A stretch of 63,849 nt of DNA from a bacterium (GTDB lineage Bacteria > Elusimicrobiota > Elusimicrobia > UBA1565 > UBA9628), in contig JAJXVH010000011.1 of the NCBI GenBank assembly GCA_021782205.1, positions 1-63,849 of the forward strand, read 5' to 3'. The position numbers were made by a program, and so were the translations under genes. A model generated the notes under the pieces. That model made no database searches. It saw only the letters and a list, made by a program, of their open reading frames with translations, and was not told the origin of the DNA. Every line of letters begins with the position of its first letter. The stretch's first letter is position 1. This document shows, piece after piece, positions 16,472-25,792 of this stretch.

Positions 16472-19018
16472 TCAGCGCGCCTCGGCGGCTCGCGCGCGGG
16501 CCTGGGCGTGCAGCACGGCGAAGCGGCGCGCGCAAAGGCCGCGCAGAAGCGGGTCGAGCGCGACCTCGCCCGCGTCGGCGCGCGCCAAAAATCCGCGCGC
16601 CACCGCGTCGGCTTCCGCTCCGCCTTGGCCGGAGAGGACGGCCGCCAGCCACGCGTCGGGAAAGAACACGTCGCCGGTGCGGCGCGCCTCGGGCAGAAGC
16701 TCCAGCTCCTCGGGCAGGAGCTCCAGCGCCGCGCGCTCGCGCAGGGGATGATTGAGCAGACGCAAGGCGTCGACGACCCAGGCCTGGCGGCGGCGGCCCG
16801 ACGGGGTGCGCAGGGTGTCCAGATACGCGCGTCGGCGCCCGGGGTCGTTGGACGCGGCGGCGCGCAGGTAGGCCAGGCGCGCGCGGCGGTCGGGGTTTTT
16901 CAAGCGCGCGGCCTCGGCGTCCAGCAGGGATTCTCCCGCCGCGCCGCGGCGCACGGCCAGCTCCAGCGCCAGGTCCAGGCCATCGTCCTCGTCGAGCGTT
17001 AGGCCGGGCACGGCCTCGTCGCCGCGCCAAATCCGCTCCAGGCGATCCGTCGCGGCCGGCGTGCGGGCCACGCGCGCCAACGTCGCGAGGTATTCCTTCC
17101 GGAGCGACGCCGCGGGCGCTTTTCGAAGTCCGCGGCTCAGGACCGCTTCCAGCGCGGGCGCGTCTTCTTCCGCGCGCGCCGGCGTCAGCCAGCGGTCCAT
17201 GATCTCCCGCGTCCACCGCAGAAGGCGCGCGGTCAACAGCTCCTCGCGCTCGGACGGCAGCGCGCGCTCGACCGCCTCCAGGAAAACCTGGGGCGAGAGC
17301 GAGCCGCCGCGCACCTCGTCCCACAGCGCCAGCCACGCCACGGCGCGCGCCGCGCTCTCGCGCACGCCGCTCAGGCCCTGCTTTAGAAAATACGCGCGCG
17401 TGGCCGGGTCGAGTTTGAAAATCGCCAGCCCCAGGCCGCGCCGGTCGGGCAGGATCCAGCGCGGCTTGAGCCCGACCGCGCCGGGCACGTCCACGCTCGC
17501 CGCGTCCAGCGCGACGGGAAACGAACGCGCGCCCCAGCGCGTGCCGATCATGACCTCGACGCGCTGCTCCCAGACCCGGCCGCGGCCGGCGGCGTCGGAT
17601 TGCATCAAACGCAGCCGCGTCAGGCGGCCGTCACGTCCGAACTCCGGCAAGACCACGACGCGCGGCAGGCCCTTCTCGTCGATCCAGACGCGCGCCCACT
17701 CGCGCAGGTCGCCGGGGTCGTGCGGCGCCAGCGCCGCGACCAGGTCGTCCCAGGTGGCGTTGCCGCCGCGGTGCGCGTTCAGGTAGTCGCGCAGACCCTC
17801 GCGCAGGCCCGCCTCGCCCAGACGCGCGGCGAGCTGGCGCATCACCGCCGGGGCCTTGTCGTAGATGATCGGCCCGTAGAGTGCGCCCGCCTGCGCGAGA
17901 TTGTCCAGCGGCTGGCGCACGGGCCGGGAGCCCGCGTCGGTGCGGTCGGCCTCGTGTGCGCTGGGCAGGTGCGCCAGCACGAAGCGCAGGTCGGCGTCGT
18001 CGCGCGGAAAATCTCCTCCGGCGATCCGGTCGGCGAAATAGTTGGCGTAGACTTCCTTGAGCCACACGTCGTTAAACCAGCGCATGGTGACCAGGTCGCC
18101 GAACCACAGGTGCGAGACCTCGTGGGAGATCAGCAAGGCGCGCTTGAGCCGGTCGCTTTGCGGCGCGTCCGGAGGCAGAAAGACGCGACGCGCGTTGAGG
18201 AAGATCGCCCCGGGGTGCTCCATGCCGCCGTATTGAAAATCCGGCACGGCGACGAAGTCCGTCTTCGGATAGGCCAGCGGGATGCCGGTGTAGTCCTCCA
18301 TCCAGCGCCGCGCGCGGTCGGCCAGCGCGAACGCGGCCGCAGCGCCCGCCGCGGCCCGCGCCGCGTCGGTCTCGCGGTGAAACAGGCGGTACCGACGGCC
18401 TTCCTTTTCATAGGACGCGACGCTCCAGCGCCCCGCCGCGAACGCGAACTGGTAGGTGGCCAGCGGCAGGGTCGTCGCGAAGCGGATTTCATAGGAGTCG
18501 CCGAGCGACCGGCGGGAGATCTCCGCGCCGTTGGAGACCGCCGCCCACGAGGACGGAACCACGAGCGTTAAGGAAAAGCGCGCCTTGAGGTCCGGCTGGT
18601 CGAAGCAGGCAAACAGCTCCCGCGCCCGCGCTGGCACCAGCAACGTGTAGAGGTAGTCGGGATGACGGTTCAGCGGGCCGTCGCCCGAGACGAAATGAAA
18701 GATCAGGGCGTTCTCGCCGACGCGCAGGGCGGAAGAAGACACGAGCACGTGCTCCTCGTCCACGCGAAACGACGGCGTGGAGCCCTCCGGCGGCAGAAAA
18801 TCCAAGGCGAGCCGGTCCGGCACGCGGCTGAGCATGAAGCGCACGGTCTCGCGTCCCGTCACCACGGCGGCCGTCGACGCGGGCAGCTCGAAGCGCAGTT
18901 CGTAGCGCACGTCGGACACGATCCGCGCGCGCTCCCGCGCCAGTGCCCGAGGCACGCCCGCGTCCGGCGCGGCGCCAGCGCAGGACGCCAGCAGGACTCC
19001 GATCACCGCGGCAAGCAC
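16472..19018 (-). CDS. M1-family zinc aminopeptidase, lipoprotein
   Basis: An 848-residue M1 metallopeptidase that would remove N-terminal residues from peptides, probably at the outer membrane or in the periplasm. The N-terminus is a lipoprotein signal with the lipobox LASC (Cys13). The zinc site HEVSH near residue 300 is followed, after exactly 18 residues, by Glu in WLKEVYANY (HExxHx18E). The exopeptidase motif reads GGMEHPG rather than the canonical GAMEN, so substrate-end recognition may differ. A helical C-terminal domain follows. The start is a GTG at 19018, five bases after a TAGAAT box, an arrangement that fits leaderless expression. Confidence 0.9.
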   Translation of the reverse strand: MLAAVIGVLLASCAGAAPDAGVPRALARERARIVSDVRYELRFELPASTAAVVTGRETVRFMLSRVPDRLALDFLPPEGSTPSFRVDEEHVLVSSSALRVGENALIFHFVSGDGPLNRHPDYLYTLLVPARARELFACFDQPDLKARFSLTLVVPSSWAAVSNGAEISRRSLGDSYEIRFATTLPLATYQFAFAAGRWSVASYEKEGRRYRLFHRETDAARAAAGAAAAFALADRARRWMEDYTGIPLAYPKTDFVAVPDFQYGGMEHPGAIFLNARRVFLPPDAPQSDRLKRALLISHEVSHLWFGDLVTMRWFNDVWLKEVYANYFADRIAGGDFPRDDADLRFVLAHLPSAHEADRTDAGSRPVRQPLDNLAQAGALYGPIIYDKAPAVMRQLAARLGEAGLREGLRDYLNAHRGGNATWDDLVAALAPHDPGDLREWARVWIDEKGLPRVVVLPEFGRDGRLTRLRLMQSDAAGRGRVWEQRVEVMIGTRWGARSFPVALDAASVDVPGAVGLKPRWILPDRRGLGLAIFKLDPATRAYFLKQGLSGVRESAARAVAWLALWDEVRGGSLSPQVFLEAVERALPSEREELLTARLLRWTREIMDRWLTPARAEEDAPALEAVLSRGLRKAPAASLRKEYLATLARVARTPAATDRLERIWRGDEAVPGLTLDEDDGLDLALELAVRRGAAGESLLDAEAARLKNPDRRARLAYLRAAASNDPGRRRAYLDTLRTPSGRRRQAWVVDALRLLNHPLRERAALELLPEELELLPEARRTGDVFFPDAWLAAVLSGQGGAEADAVARGFLARADAGEVALDPLLRGLCARRFAVLHAQARARAAEAR

Positions 19019-19023
19019 GCGCC

Positions 19024-19029
19024 ATTCTA
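19024..19029 (-). promoter_or_regulatory. Putative leaderless -10 box of M1 peptidase gene
   Basis: TAGAAT on the minus strand with five bases to the GTG start at 19018. Confidence 0.5.
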
Positions 19030-19088
19030 CTACAGAGCGGCATGAATCCTTGAGCGCTCTTCATGCATCTCAAGAAAGGCGAGCGGTC

Positions 19089-19916
19089 ATGAGAAGCCTC
19101 CTGCTGTCGGTTCTATTTTTCGCGGTCCACGCGCGGGCGTCCGAACCGGCGAGCACGGCGAGCGTCGATTTTCCGCCGACTTACGAACTGTTCCACCGAC
19201 TGCTCGCCGACCCACGGCAGGTGGAGACGTCGGCCAGCTACTACCGGCTCTTCGGCATGAACCTGGCCGACGTGGCCCTGAGCGATTCCTGGGGTCTGCG
19301 GCGCTGGAGCCTGGGCCGCGACGGCGACACGTTGGTCCAAGCGGACCTGGAAGGGATGGCCTACTCCGCCTTCCGTCTCTCCGGATCCGTCAACCAATTC
19401 GAAACCGTCGATTTCTTCGCCAACCTTCCCGTCGAGATAAGGCGCGGCCGCTGGTCGGCGCGCGCGACGCTGTATCATGAAAGCTCCCACCTCGGAGACG
19501 ACTACATCCGCAGCAGCGGCGGCACCGGTTCGCGCTACAGCCTGGAGGGCTTACGCGCCGCCACGTCCTATGACCTCACGCCCGGCGCGCGCGTCTACGG
19601 CGGAACGTCGTATCTTCTGCACCGCATTCCGACGATGGGGCGGTGGGGCGTGCAGTCGGGCTTCGAGCTGACCTCCACAAACCTGCACGCGGCCCCGCGG
19701 GACGTGAGGCTCTACCTCGCGCAGGACTTCCAATCGAAGGAAGCCCTCGGCTGGAACATCAACTCGAACACGGAAGCGGGCGTGCGCCTCAGCGACGTCG
19801 GCATGCGCCGCGCGGTGCGCGTGCATTTGGATCATTTCGAGGGACATTCGGAGTTCGGACAGTTCTACAGCCGGCGCATCAGCATGAACTCGCTGGCGAT
19901 CAGCTTCGACTACTGA
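19089..19916 (+). CDS. DUF1207 family exported protein
   Basis: A 275-residue exported protein with a signal peptide (MRSLLLSVLFFAVHARA) and a beta-rich mature region. The segment TYELFHRLLADPRQVETSAS matches the opening of DUF1207 proteins. Later segments read as outer-membrane-like beta strands with alternating residues (VRVHLDHFEGHSEFGQFY near the C-terminus) and the chain ends in an aromatic residue (FDY). The function of the family is unknown, and outer-membrane location is an inference. The ATG at 19089 is preferred to an in-frame start 39 bases upstream because the signal peptide begins there and AAAGG precedes it. Confidence 0.8.
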   Translation: MRSLLLSVLFFAVHARASEPASTASVDFPPTYELFHRLLADPRQVETSASYYRLFGMNLADVALSDSWGLRRWSLGRDGDTLVQADLEGMAYSAFRLSGSVNQFETVDFFANLPVEIRRGRWSARATLYHESSHLGDDYIRSSGGTGSRYSLEGLRAATSYDLTPGARVYGGTSYLLHRIPTMGRWGVQSGFELTSTNLHAAPRDVRLYLAQDFQSKEALGWNINSNTEAGVRLSDVGMRRAVRVHLDHFEGHSEFGQFYSRRISMNSLAISFDY

Positions 19917-19963
19917 CCCGCGGGGAACCGGCGGACCAGCGCGGACGGCCGACTCATCTTTGC

Positions 19964-19969
19964 TACGAT
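19964..19969 (+). promoter_or_regulatory. Putative leaderless -10 box of era
   Basis: TTGC-TACGAT, seven bases before the GTG at 19977. The upstream ATG at 19968 overlaps this box, which argues for the GTG as the true start of era. Confidence 0.5.
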
Positions 19970-19976
19970 GCTCTCC

Positions 19977-20870
19977 GTGGAAAACGCGCACAAGGCCGGC
20001 TTCGTCGCGCTCGCGGGCTTGCCCAACGCCGGCAAGTCCACCTTGCTCAACGCCCTGCTGAAGTTCAAGCTGTCCATCGTCAGCCCCAAGCCGCAGACCA
20101 CGCGGCACCGCATCCTGGGCATCATGGAGGGCGAAGGCTTCCAGGTCTGTTTTTTGGACACGCCGGGACTGTTGTCCGAGGCGAAGGACCCTTTGCAGAA
20201 GGCTCTGCGCGTGGAGGCCTCGCGCGCGCTGCGCGAGGACGCCGACTTGATCGTCTACTTGGTGGACGTCGCGGAAGCCGACCCCGCCAAGGCCGAGGCG
20301 CCGTCCCTGCGCGAAGGCACGCCGGTGATCCTGGTCCTCAACAAGTGCGACCGCCAGGTGCCCGAGACCAGGATCGCGGCCCTTGAGGCCGCCTATTCGG
20401 AGCGTCTCAAGCCCGCGAAGGTTTTCCGCCTCTCCGCGCTCAAAGGGCAGGGCGTCGAGGAGCTCAAGGCCGAGGTGCTGGCCCGCCTGCCCGAAAATCC
20501 CCCGTTCTACGAAAAGGGCCAACTCTCCGACCGCTGGGAGCGCTTCTTCGCCTCCGAGATCGTGCGCGAGCAGGTCTTCGATCTCTACTACGACGAGATC
20601 CCGCACGCGACGGCCGTCGTCGTGGAGACGTTCCGCGAGCAGCCCGGCAGGCCCGACCAGGTCTACGCCACGCTCTACGTCGAGCGCGACGGTCAGAAAG
20701 GCATCTTGATCGGCGCCGGAGGCAAGGACCTGCGGCGGCTGAACGAACGAGCCAAGGCCGCGCTCGAAAACTTCCTCGGCCGCGGGGTGGAGCTCGAGAT
20801 CTGGATCAAGGTGCGCAAGGACTGGCGCAAGGACCCACGCGCGCTCAAGGAATTCGGCTACCTGTCCTGA
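19977..20870 (+). CDS. era: GTPase Era
   Basis: Essential GTPase that binds the 3' end of 16S rRNA during small-subunit assembly. G motifs are visible: G1 GLPNAGKST, G2 region around KPQTTRH, G3 DTPG, G4 NKCD and G5 SAL. The C-terminal KH domain carries GQKGILIGAGGKDLRRL. Length is 297 residues, normal for Era. I place the start at GTG 19977 because the resulting N-terminus matches the family and a TACGAT box lies seven bases upstream. An ATG nine bases earlier would add three residues and overlap that box. Confidence 0.96.
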   Translation: MENAHKAGFVALAGLPNAGKSTLLNALLKFKLSIVSPKPQTTRHRILGIMEGEGFQVCFLDTPGLLSEAKDPLQKALRVEASRALREDADLIVYLVDVAEADPAKAEAPSLREGTPVILVLNKCDRQVPETRIAALEAAYSERLKPAKVFRLSALKGQGVEELKAEVLARLPENPPFYEKGQLSDRWERFFASEIVREQVFDLYYDEIPHATAVVVETFREQPGRPDQVYATLYVERDGQKGILIGAGGKDLRRLNERAKAALENFLGRGVELEIWIKVRKDWRKDPRALKEFGYLS

Positions 20871-20877
20871 GCCGGCC

Positions 20878-21756
20878 ATGAAGCTCTCGCGCGAGGACCG
20901 CTGGCTGACATGGTGGCTGGCCGCCTGCTTCGCGGTTTCCGCCGCCCTGATCGCCGCCAACGCGCTGGGCCCGCGCTACGTCGGCGTCAGCTACCTGCCG
21001 CGCCTGTTCTCGCCTCTGCCTTTCGCGGCGGCGATGGGCGCGTGGATCGGGCTGTCCGCGCGCGCCCATCGGCGCGAGGCGGAGCTGTGCGTCGACCTGT
21101 CCTTCTACGCGCTGGCGATGACCGCCATGTCGGCGCTGACCACCGGCGCGCAGTACACGCCCTTTGCGCCCATCGACGCGGCGCTGGCGCGCGGCGACGC
21201 CGCGCTGGGCTGGAACGGGCCCGCCGTCCTGCATTGGACCCTCGCGCATCCCGCCCTGCGCGCCGGGCTTGAGCGCTGCTACTTCTCCACGGACTTGCAG
21301 CTGGCGCTGGCCCCGCTGGCCGCCTCGCTGGCACCGGATCGGCGGCGCCGCCGCGTCCTGCTTCACGCCTTCATCTACTCCCTGCTGGCCGGCACGCTGT
21401 TCTACTACTTCTTTCCCAGCTCCGGCCCCGCCGGCGTCTACGGCGGCCCGGACTACGGCGCGCTGCAGTTCTGGACCGCGCGCAAGTTCGCGCTGGTGCA
21501 CGCGGGGCGTCCCGGCGCCTCGGTGGAGGGCGGTCTCATCGCGTTTCCGTCCTTCCACGTGGCTTGGTCCGTGCTGGTAGCCGACGCCGCGCGCGCCGAC
21601 CGGCGCGCTTTTTTCCCCGCCCTCGCGCTCAACGTCGCGGTGATCGCCTCGACGGTCCTGCTGGGCTGGCATTTTCTCGTCGACGTGCCCGCGGGACTGG
21701 CGCTGGCCGCCGCGGCGATCGCCGCCGGCGAATACGCTCATCGCCGCATGAATTGA
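20878..21756 (+). CDS. PAP2-superfamily membrane phosphatase/transferase
   Basis: A 292-residue protein with about six membrane helices and the C-terminal PAP2 phosphatase motifs AFPSFHVAWS (conserved His) and GWHFLVDVPAG (second His and Asp). The N-terminal helices and spacing resemble the inositol phosphotransferase/Aur1-like branch of PAP2 proteins, so it may act on a lipid phosphate or transfer a phospho-headgroup. Substrate cannot be told from sequence. It starts seven bases after era and is probably co-transcribed, and it converges on the AarF gene. Confidence 0.84.
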   Translation: MKLSREDRWLTWWLAACFAVSAALIAANALGPRYVGVSYLPRLFSPLPFAAAMGAWIGLSARAHRREAELCVDLSFYALAMTAMSALTTGAQYTPFAPIDAALARGDAALGWNGPAVLHWTLAHPALRAGLERCYFSTDLQLALAPLAASLAPDRRRRRVLLHAFIYSLLAGTLFYYFFPSSGPAGVYGGPDYGALQFWTARKFALVHAGRPGASVEGGLIAFPSFHVAWSVLVADAARADRRAFFPALALNVAVIASTVLLGWHFLVDVPAGLALAAAAIAAGEYAHRRMN

Positions 21757-21772
21757 CGGCCTCGCCGAGTTC

Positions 21773-23455
21773 TTACAGACGGCCGTGGCGGAGGATGGCA
21801 ATCAAGAGCCAGAATCCCATCACGGCCGCAAGAAGAAAGCCTCCGATGCCCGGCAGAGAGACGCCTCGCCAATACGGCGGTATGCCGGAGCGTACCACCA
21901 GGGCGGAGCCGATCACGAGCGAGCCCAGGAGAATGGCATACGCCAGACGATTGCTGATCTGATCGAGTTCCGACAACGCGGGCTCCAGGCCCTTGTGCTC
22001 GAATTCGATGAGCAGGCGCCCGCGCCGCGCCTGACGGATGAGCAGGCGCAATTCGGACGGGGCCGAGGTCAGCAGGTCGAGGGTCTCGCGCCCGACCGCG
22101 GCGAAGCGCTCCGCCATGCGGAGGGGCCCCAGGCGCTCCTCCTGCACGCGCCGAATAAAGGGAGCGGCGGCCGAGACGGCGTCGAAGCGCGGATCGAGGA
22201 GGCGCGTCAGGCTCTCCAGTTCGGTGAGCGCCTTGACCATCAAAAAAAGATCCGGCGGGACCAGCACGCGGTAGCGGGCCGTGGTCTGAAAGAACTGCTC
22301 AAGCATACGGCCGAGGCACCATTCGCCGAGCGGCCGGTAGGCGTACTGGTCCAGGAGTTCCGCCACGTCTTCCTCGAACGCGCGCGCATCCGGTTCCTCC
22401 TCGTGCTCGCAGAGAGCGAGAAGTGCTTTTCCAAGAAGAGCCTGATCCACCTGCGCGACGGCCAAGACGATGTCGGCCAGGCTCTCGCGCAGCGCGAGGT
22501 CCAGCCGCCCGATCATGCCGAAATCGAGATACGCGACAACGTGGTCGGCTTCGACCAGCAGGTTGCCGGGATGGGGGTCGGCATGAAAGAAGCCGTGCGT
22601 GAAGATCATGGCCAGATAATGGCTTGCGAGGCGCTCCGCGACGATGCGCGGATCCAGGCCCTCGCGCGCCATCCCCGCCAGGTCGTCGGCCTTGACCCCG
22701 TCGAGGCGCTCAAGGGTCAGCACGCGCGCTGAGCTCAGCGCGCGGTAAACCTTGGGGACGCGGACGGTGGGATTGTCGGCGAACTGCCGCGCGAAGCGCT
22801 CCGCGTGAGAGGCCTCGAGCGAGAAATCCATCTCATGGTCGAGGGAGCGCGCGATCTCCGCGACCACGCGCGTGGGCCGGCGCCAAGCCCACTCCGGGAA
22901 GTAGTGTTCGGCAAGGCCCGCGATGTGGGCCATGATCTCGAGGTCGGCGGAGACGACGGCGCGGATGCGCGGCCGCTCGACTTTGACGACAACTTCGCTG
23001 CCGTCGAGCAGGGCGGCCGAATGGATCTGGGCGATGGACGCGGCCGCCAGCGGGCGGACGTCGAACCTTTTGAACAGCGCCTCGACCGGCCGGCCCAGGT
23101 CCTCTTCGACGATGCGGCGAGCCTCCTCGGCTGGGAAGGCCGGCACGCGGTCCTGCAGCTTGGCCAGTTCGCGCAGGTACTCCGCGGAAAGGACATCCGC
23201 GCGCATGGAAAGATACTGCCCCGCCTTCACGAAGGTCGGTCCCAGGTCCTGTAGGGCCAGGCGCACGCGCTCCGGACGTTCGGCCGTGTCTACGGGCGGG
23301 TGCCGCAGCACGCCCTTCAATCCCGCCTCGATGTATACGTCGAGGCGCAGCATGTGCAACAAATCTCCAAAACCATGCTTGGCGAGGACGGCGACGACCT
23401 CGCGGTAGCGGTTCAAATGACGATAAGTCCGCCCCAGAGCCTGAAGCCCGCCCAT
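21773..23455 (-). CDS. ABC1/AarF/UbiB-type atypical kinase
   Basis: A 560-residue ADCK/UbiB-family protein, implicated in other bacteria in isoprenoid-quinone biosynthesis through an ATPase activity. Family motifs are present: a KxGQ-like FVKAGQYLSMR, an Ala-rich nucleotide loop AAASIAQIHSA, the lysine in VVVKVERP, HADPHPGNLL and the metal-binding DFG in YLDFGMIG. Two hydrophobic helices close the C-terminus (residues about 500-555), as in UbiB. It starts 13 bases after the hsp20 stop. A UbiB homologue about 26 kb from a UbiA/prenyl synthase cluster is worth noting but does not prove a link. Confidence 0.9.
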   Translation of the reverse strand: MGGLQALGRTYRHLNRYREVVAVLAKHGFGDLLHMLRLDVYIEAGLKGVLRHPPVDTAERPERVRLALQDLGPTFVKAGQYLSMRADVLSAEYLRELAKLQDRVPAFPAEEARRIVEEDLGRPVEALFKRFDVRPLAAASIAQIHSAALLDGSEVVVKVERPRIRAVVSADLEIMAHIAGLAEHYFPEWAWRRPTRVVAEIARSLDHEMDFSLEASHAERFARQFADNPTVRVPKVYRALSSARVLTLERLDGVKADDLAGMAREGLDPRIVAERLASHYLAMIFTHGFFHADPHPGNLLVEADHVVAYLDFGMIGRLDLALRESLADIVLAVAQVDQALLGKALLALCEHEEEPDARAFEEDVAELLDQYAYRPLGEWCLGRMLEQFFQTTARYRVLVPPDLFLMVKALTELESLTRLLDPRFDAVSAAAPFIRRVQEERLGPLRMAERFAAVGRETLDLLTSAPSELRLLIRQARRGRLLIEFEHKGLEPALSELDQISNRLAYAILLGSLVIGSALVVRSGIPPYWRGVSLPGIGGFLLAAVMGFWLLIAILRHGRL

Positions 23456-23468
23456 GCGCCCCCCGCGA

Positions 23469-23948
23469 CTATTCGATCTTCACGCTGCGGCCGGCCTGGA
23501 CCCGGACCCGGGCCAAGGTCACGCACAGGACTCCGTCGCGGTAGACGGCCTTGGCGGACTCAGGTTTCACCTCGGCGGGCAGGCGCACGCGGCGCAGAAA
23601 TGGGCCGCGAGGCATCTCGCGTCTGACGCCGTCGCGCGCCGCGTCCTCCTCCCGGCGTCCGCCGCTGATTGATACGGACTCCTCGGACACTTGAACACGG
23701 ATGTCGTCTTTGACGACGCCCGGTAACGCGAAACGCACCGTGATCTCACGGGCGTCTTCCTCCACGTCGGCCTCGGGAACCCACGCGGCCAACTGCGGCC
23801 GAGCGGCCCCGGCCAACCGCGAGAGCAGAAGGCGACGCGCCGGATACCATCCGTCGGCGACGACCTGCTCCACGCCTTCCACGAGGCCGTGTACGGGCTC
23901 CCAAGTGGAGCCGTCCTGCCCTTTCGGCGAGCGATTCTTCAGGCTCAT
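23469..23948 (-). CDS. Small heat-shock protein (Hsp20/alpha-crystallin)
   Basis: A 159-residue small heat-shock protein that would hold unfolding proteins. The alpha-crystallin domain spans about residues 58-150, with VRFALPGVVKDDIRVQVSEE, the beta-strand RREEDAARDGV loop and the closing AVYRDGVLCVTLARV. The N-terminal 55 residues are poorly conserved, as usual. The ATG at 23948 is preceded by a purine-rich GAGGGGGGG Shine-Dalgarno. No CIRCE element is seen upstream. It reads into the AarF gene 13 bases downstream. Confidence 0.9.
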   Translation of the reverse strand: MSLKNRSPKGQDGSTWEPVHGLVEGVEQVVADGWYPARRLLLSRLAGAARPQLAAWVPEADVEEDAREITVRFALPGVVKDDIRVQVSEESVSISGGRREEDAARDGVRREMPRGPFLRRVRLPAEVKPESAKAVYRDGVLCVTLARVRVQAGRSVKIE

Positions 23949-24130
23949 CGCAGTCCCCCCCTCGCGTCTCCGCCCGACTCCTTGGACGGCGCCTCGCACG
24001 GATGCCGCCGCCCGGCCCTGTTGGGAGACAGTGTCGCAACGAATTATCTCACCCTGGAGCCTGGCAACGGCGCCTGCCCTCGCCTCGAACATTTGAGTAT
24101 GCCTTGATCGCGCGCGGCGCGCGCAACGGC

Positions 24131-24136
24131 TAAACT
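24131..24136 (+). promoter_or_regulatory. Putative -10 box of the trehalose operon
   Basis: GGC-TAAACT, nearly identical to the box at 46291 (GGGC-TAAACT). A GTG lies seven bases downstream at 24144 but is out of frame with treS, so transcription probably begins there and leaves a leader of about 25 bases. Confidence 0.45.
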
Positions 24137-24168
24137 GCGTTAGGTGACGTCGCCGCCGAGGAGGGCTC

Positions 24169-25791
24169 CTGACCGAAGCCTGGTACAAGCACGCGGTTTT
24201 CTACGAGGTCCCGATCAAGGCGTTCTGCGACTCGAACGCCGACGGCATCGGCGACCTGCCCGGCCTGACCTCGAGGCTGGACTACCTCCGTCGTCTGGAG
24301 ATCGACTGCGTCTGGCTGCTGCCGATGTATCCGTCGCCGCTGCGCGACGACGGATACGACATCTCGGATTTCTACGCCATACACCCCGACTACGGCACGC
24401 TCGCGGACTTCGAAGCGTTCATCGCCGCCGCGCACGAACGAGGCATCCGCGTGATCGCCGACCTGGTGCTCAACCACACCTCCGACCAGCACCCGTGGTT
24501 CCAGTCCGCGCGCCGCCCGGGCAGCCCGAAGCGCGACTGGTACGTCTGGTCCGACGACGACGGGAAATACCGCCAGGCGCGCGTGATCTTCTCCGACGCG
24601 GAGCGCTCGAACTGGGCCTGGGACTCGGAGGCGAAGGCCTACTACTGGCACCGTTTCTATTCCCACCAGCCCGACCTAAACTACGAGAACCCGGAGGTGC
24701 GCGCGGAGATGCTGAAGGTCGCGCGCTTCTGGCTGGACAAGGGGCTTGACGGTTTCCGCCTGGACGCGGTGCCCTATCTCTGCGAACGCGAGGGCACGCG
24801 CTGCGAGAACCTGCCGGAGACGCACGCGTTCCTGAAAGAACTGCGCACCGAGATCGACCGGCACTACTCGGGCCGCGTCCTGCTGGCCGAAGCCAATCAA
24901 TTGCCGCATGACGCGCGCCAATACTTCGGCGACGGCGACGAGTGCCACATGGTCTTCCATTTTCCGCTGATGCCGCGCATATTTTTGGCCATACGCAAGG
25001 AGGACCGCGGGCCGATCGTGGATGTTCTGCGCGAGACGCCGGACATCCCCGACTCCTGCCAATGGGCGCTGTTCCTGCGCAACCACGACGAATTGACGCT
25101 CGAGATGGTCACCGACGAGGAACGCGACTACATGCTGCGCGAGTACGCCCGCTCGCCGCGCATGAAGCTCAACCTGGGCATCCGGCGCCGCCTGGCGCCG
25201 CTCATGGAATTCGGCCGGCGGCGTCTGGAGCTTCTCGCCTCTCTGATCCTGTCTTTGCCGGGCAGTCCCGTCCTCTACTACGGCGACGAGATCGCCATGG
25301 GCGACAACGTGGACCTGGGCGACCGCGACGGCGTGAGAACCCCCATGCAGTGGACCGGCGACCGCGCCGCTGGCTTCTCGCGCGCGGAGCCCTCCCGGCT
25401 TTATGCCCAGCCCATCACGGACCCGTCGTGCAGCTACCAGGCGGTCAACGTCGAGGCCCAGGAGCGCCAGCCGGGATCCATGCTTCAATGGATGAAGCGC
25501 ATGATCGACCTGCGCCGCCGGCACCCGACCTTCGGCTCCGGCTCCATGACCATCCTGGAGACGCCGAATCCGCGCGTACTCGCCTATCTGCGCGAGCGCG
25601 CCGGCGAAACGATCCTCGTGGTCAACAATCTTTCGCGCTTCGTCCAGCCCGCGGAGCTGGACCTGCCCGGCCTGCGCGGATGGACGCCGATCGAGATGCT
25701 GGGACATGCGCGCTTTCGCGCCGTGACCGAGGGACCCTACCCGCTGTCGCTGGCGCCGCACGGCTTCATGTGGTTCCGGATGGAGCGCTGA
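24169..25791 (+). CDS. treS: Trehalose synthase / GH13 family, apparent CTG start
   Basis: A glycoside hydrolase family 13 enzyme of the TreS type, interconverting maltose and trehalose. The N-terminus, TEAWYKHAVFYEVPIKAF, then WLLPMYPSPLRDDGYD, is typical of TreS. The catalytic set is a nucleophile Asp near 198 (GFRLDAVPYL), acid/base Glu near 241 (LLAEANQ) and the transition-state Asp near 306 (LRNHDE). Length is 540 residues, without a maltokinase fusion. The frame has no ATG, GTG or TTG before MYPSPLRD: upstream reads TGA, eight codons, then CTG at 24169 just after GAGGAGGG, so I take CTG as the start. otsA follows after one base. Confidence 0.88.
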   Translation: MTEAWYKHAVFYEVPIKAFCDSNADGIGDLPGLTSRLDYLRRLEIDCVWLLPMYPSPLRDDGYDISDFYAIHPDYGTLADFEAFIAAAHERGIRVIADLVLNHTSDQHPWFQSARRPGSPKRDWYVWSDDDGKYRQARVIFSDAERSNWAWDSEAKAYYWHRFYSHQPDLNYENPEVRAEMLKVARFWLDKGLDGFRLDAVPYLCEREGTRCENLPETHAFLKELRTEIDRHYSGRVLLAEANQLPHDARQYFGDGDECHMVFHFPLMPRIFLAIRKEDRGPIVDVLRETPDIPDSCQWALFLRNHDELTLEMVTDEERDYMLREYARSPRMKLNLGIRRRLAPLMEFGRRRLELLASLILSLPGSPVLYYGDEIAMGDNVDLGDRDGVRTPMQWTGDRAAGFSRAEPSRLYAQPITDPSCSYQAVNVEAQERQPGSMLQWMKRMIDLRRRHPTFGSGSMTILETPNPRVLAYLRERAGETILVVNNLSRFVQPAELDLPGLRGWTPIEMLGHARFRAVTEGPYPLSLAPHGFMWFRMER

Positions 25792-25792
25792 G

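Noticed and set aside
14678-17002. 774-codon plus-strand frame with Arg/Gly runs
   Set aside because: It shifts out of frame from the secreted protein at 14607 and then runs antisense to the slipin and M1 peptidase.
23949-24168. CIRCE heat-shock operator before hsp20
   Set aside because: No TTAGCACTC/GAGTGCTAA inverted repeat is found; only a weak AATTATCTC-type -10 is visible.
24144-24749. GTG-initiated frame MTSPPRRAPD at the treS promoter
   Set aside because: It is out of frame with treS and is Arg-rich antisense-like sequence, but its GTG position is discussed in the treS finding.
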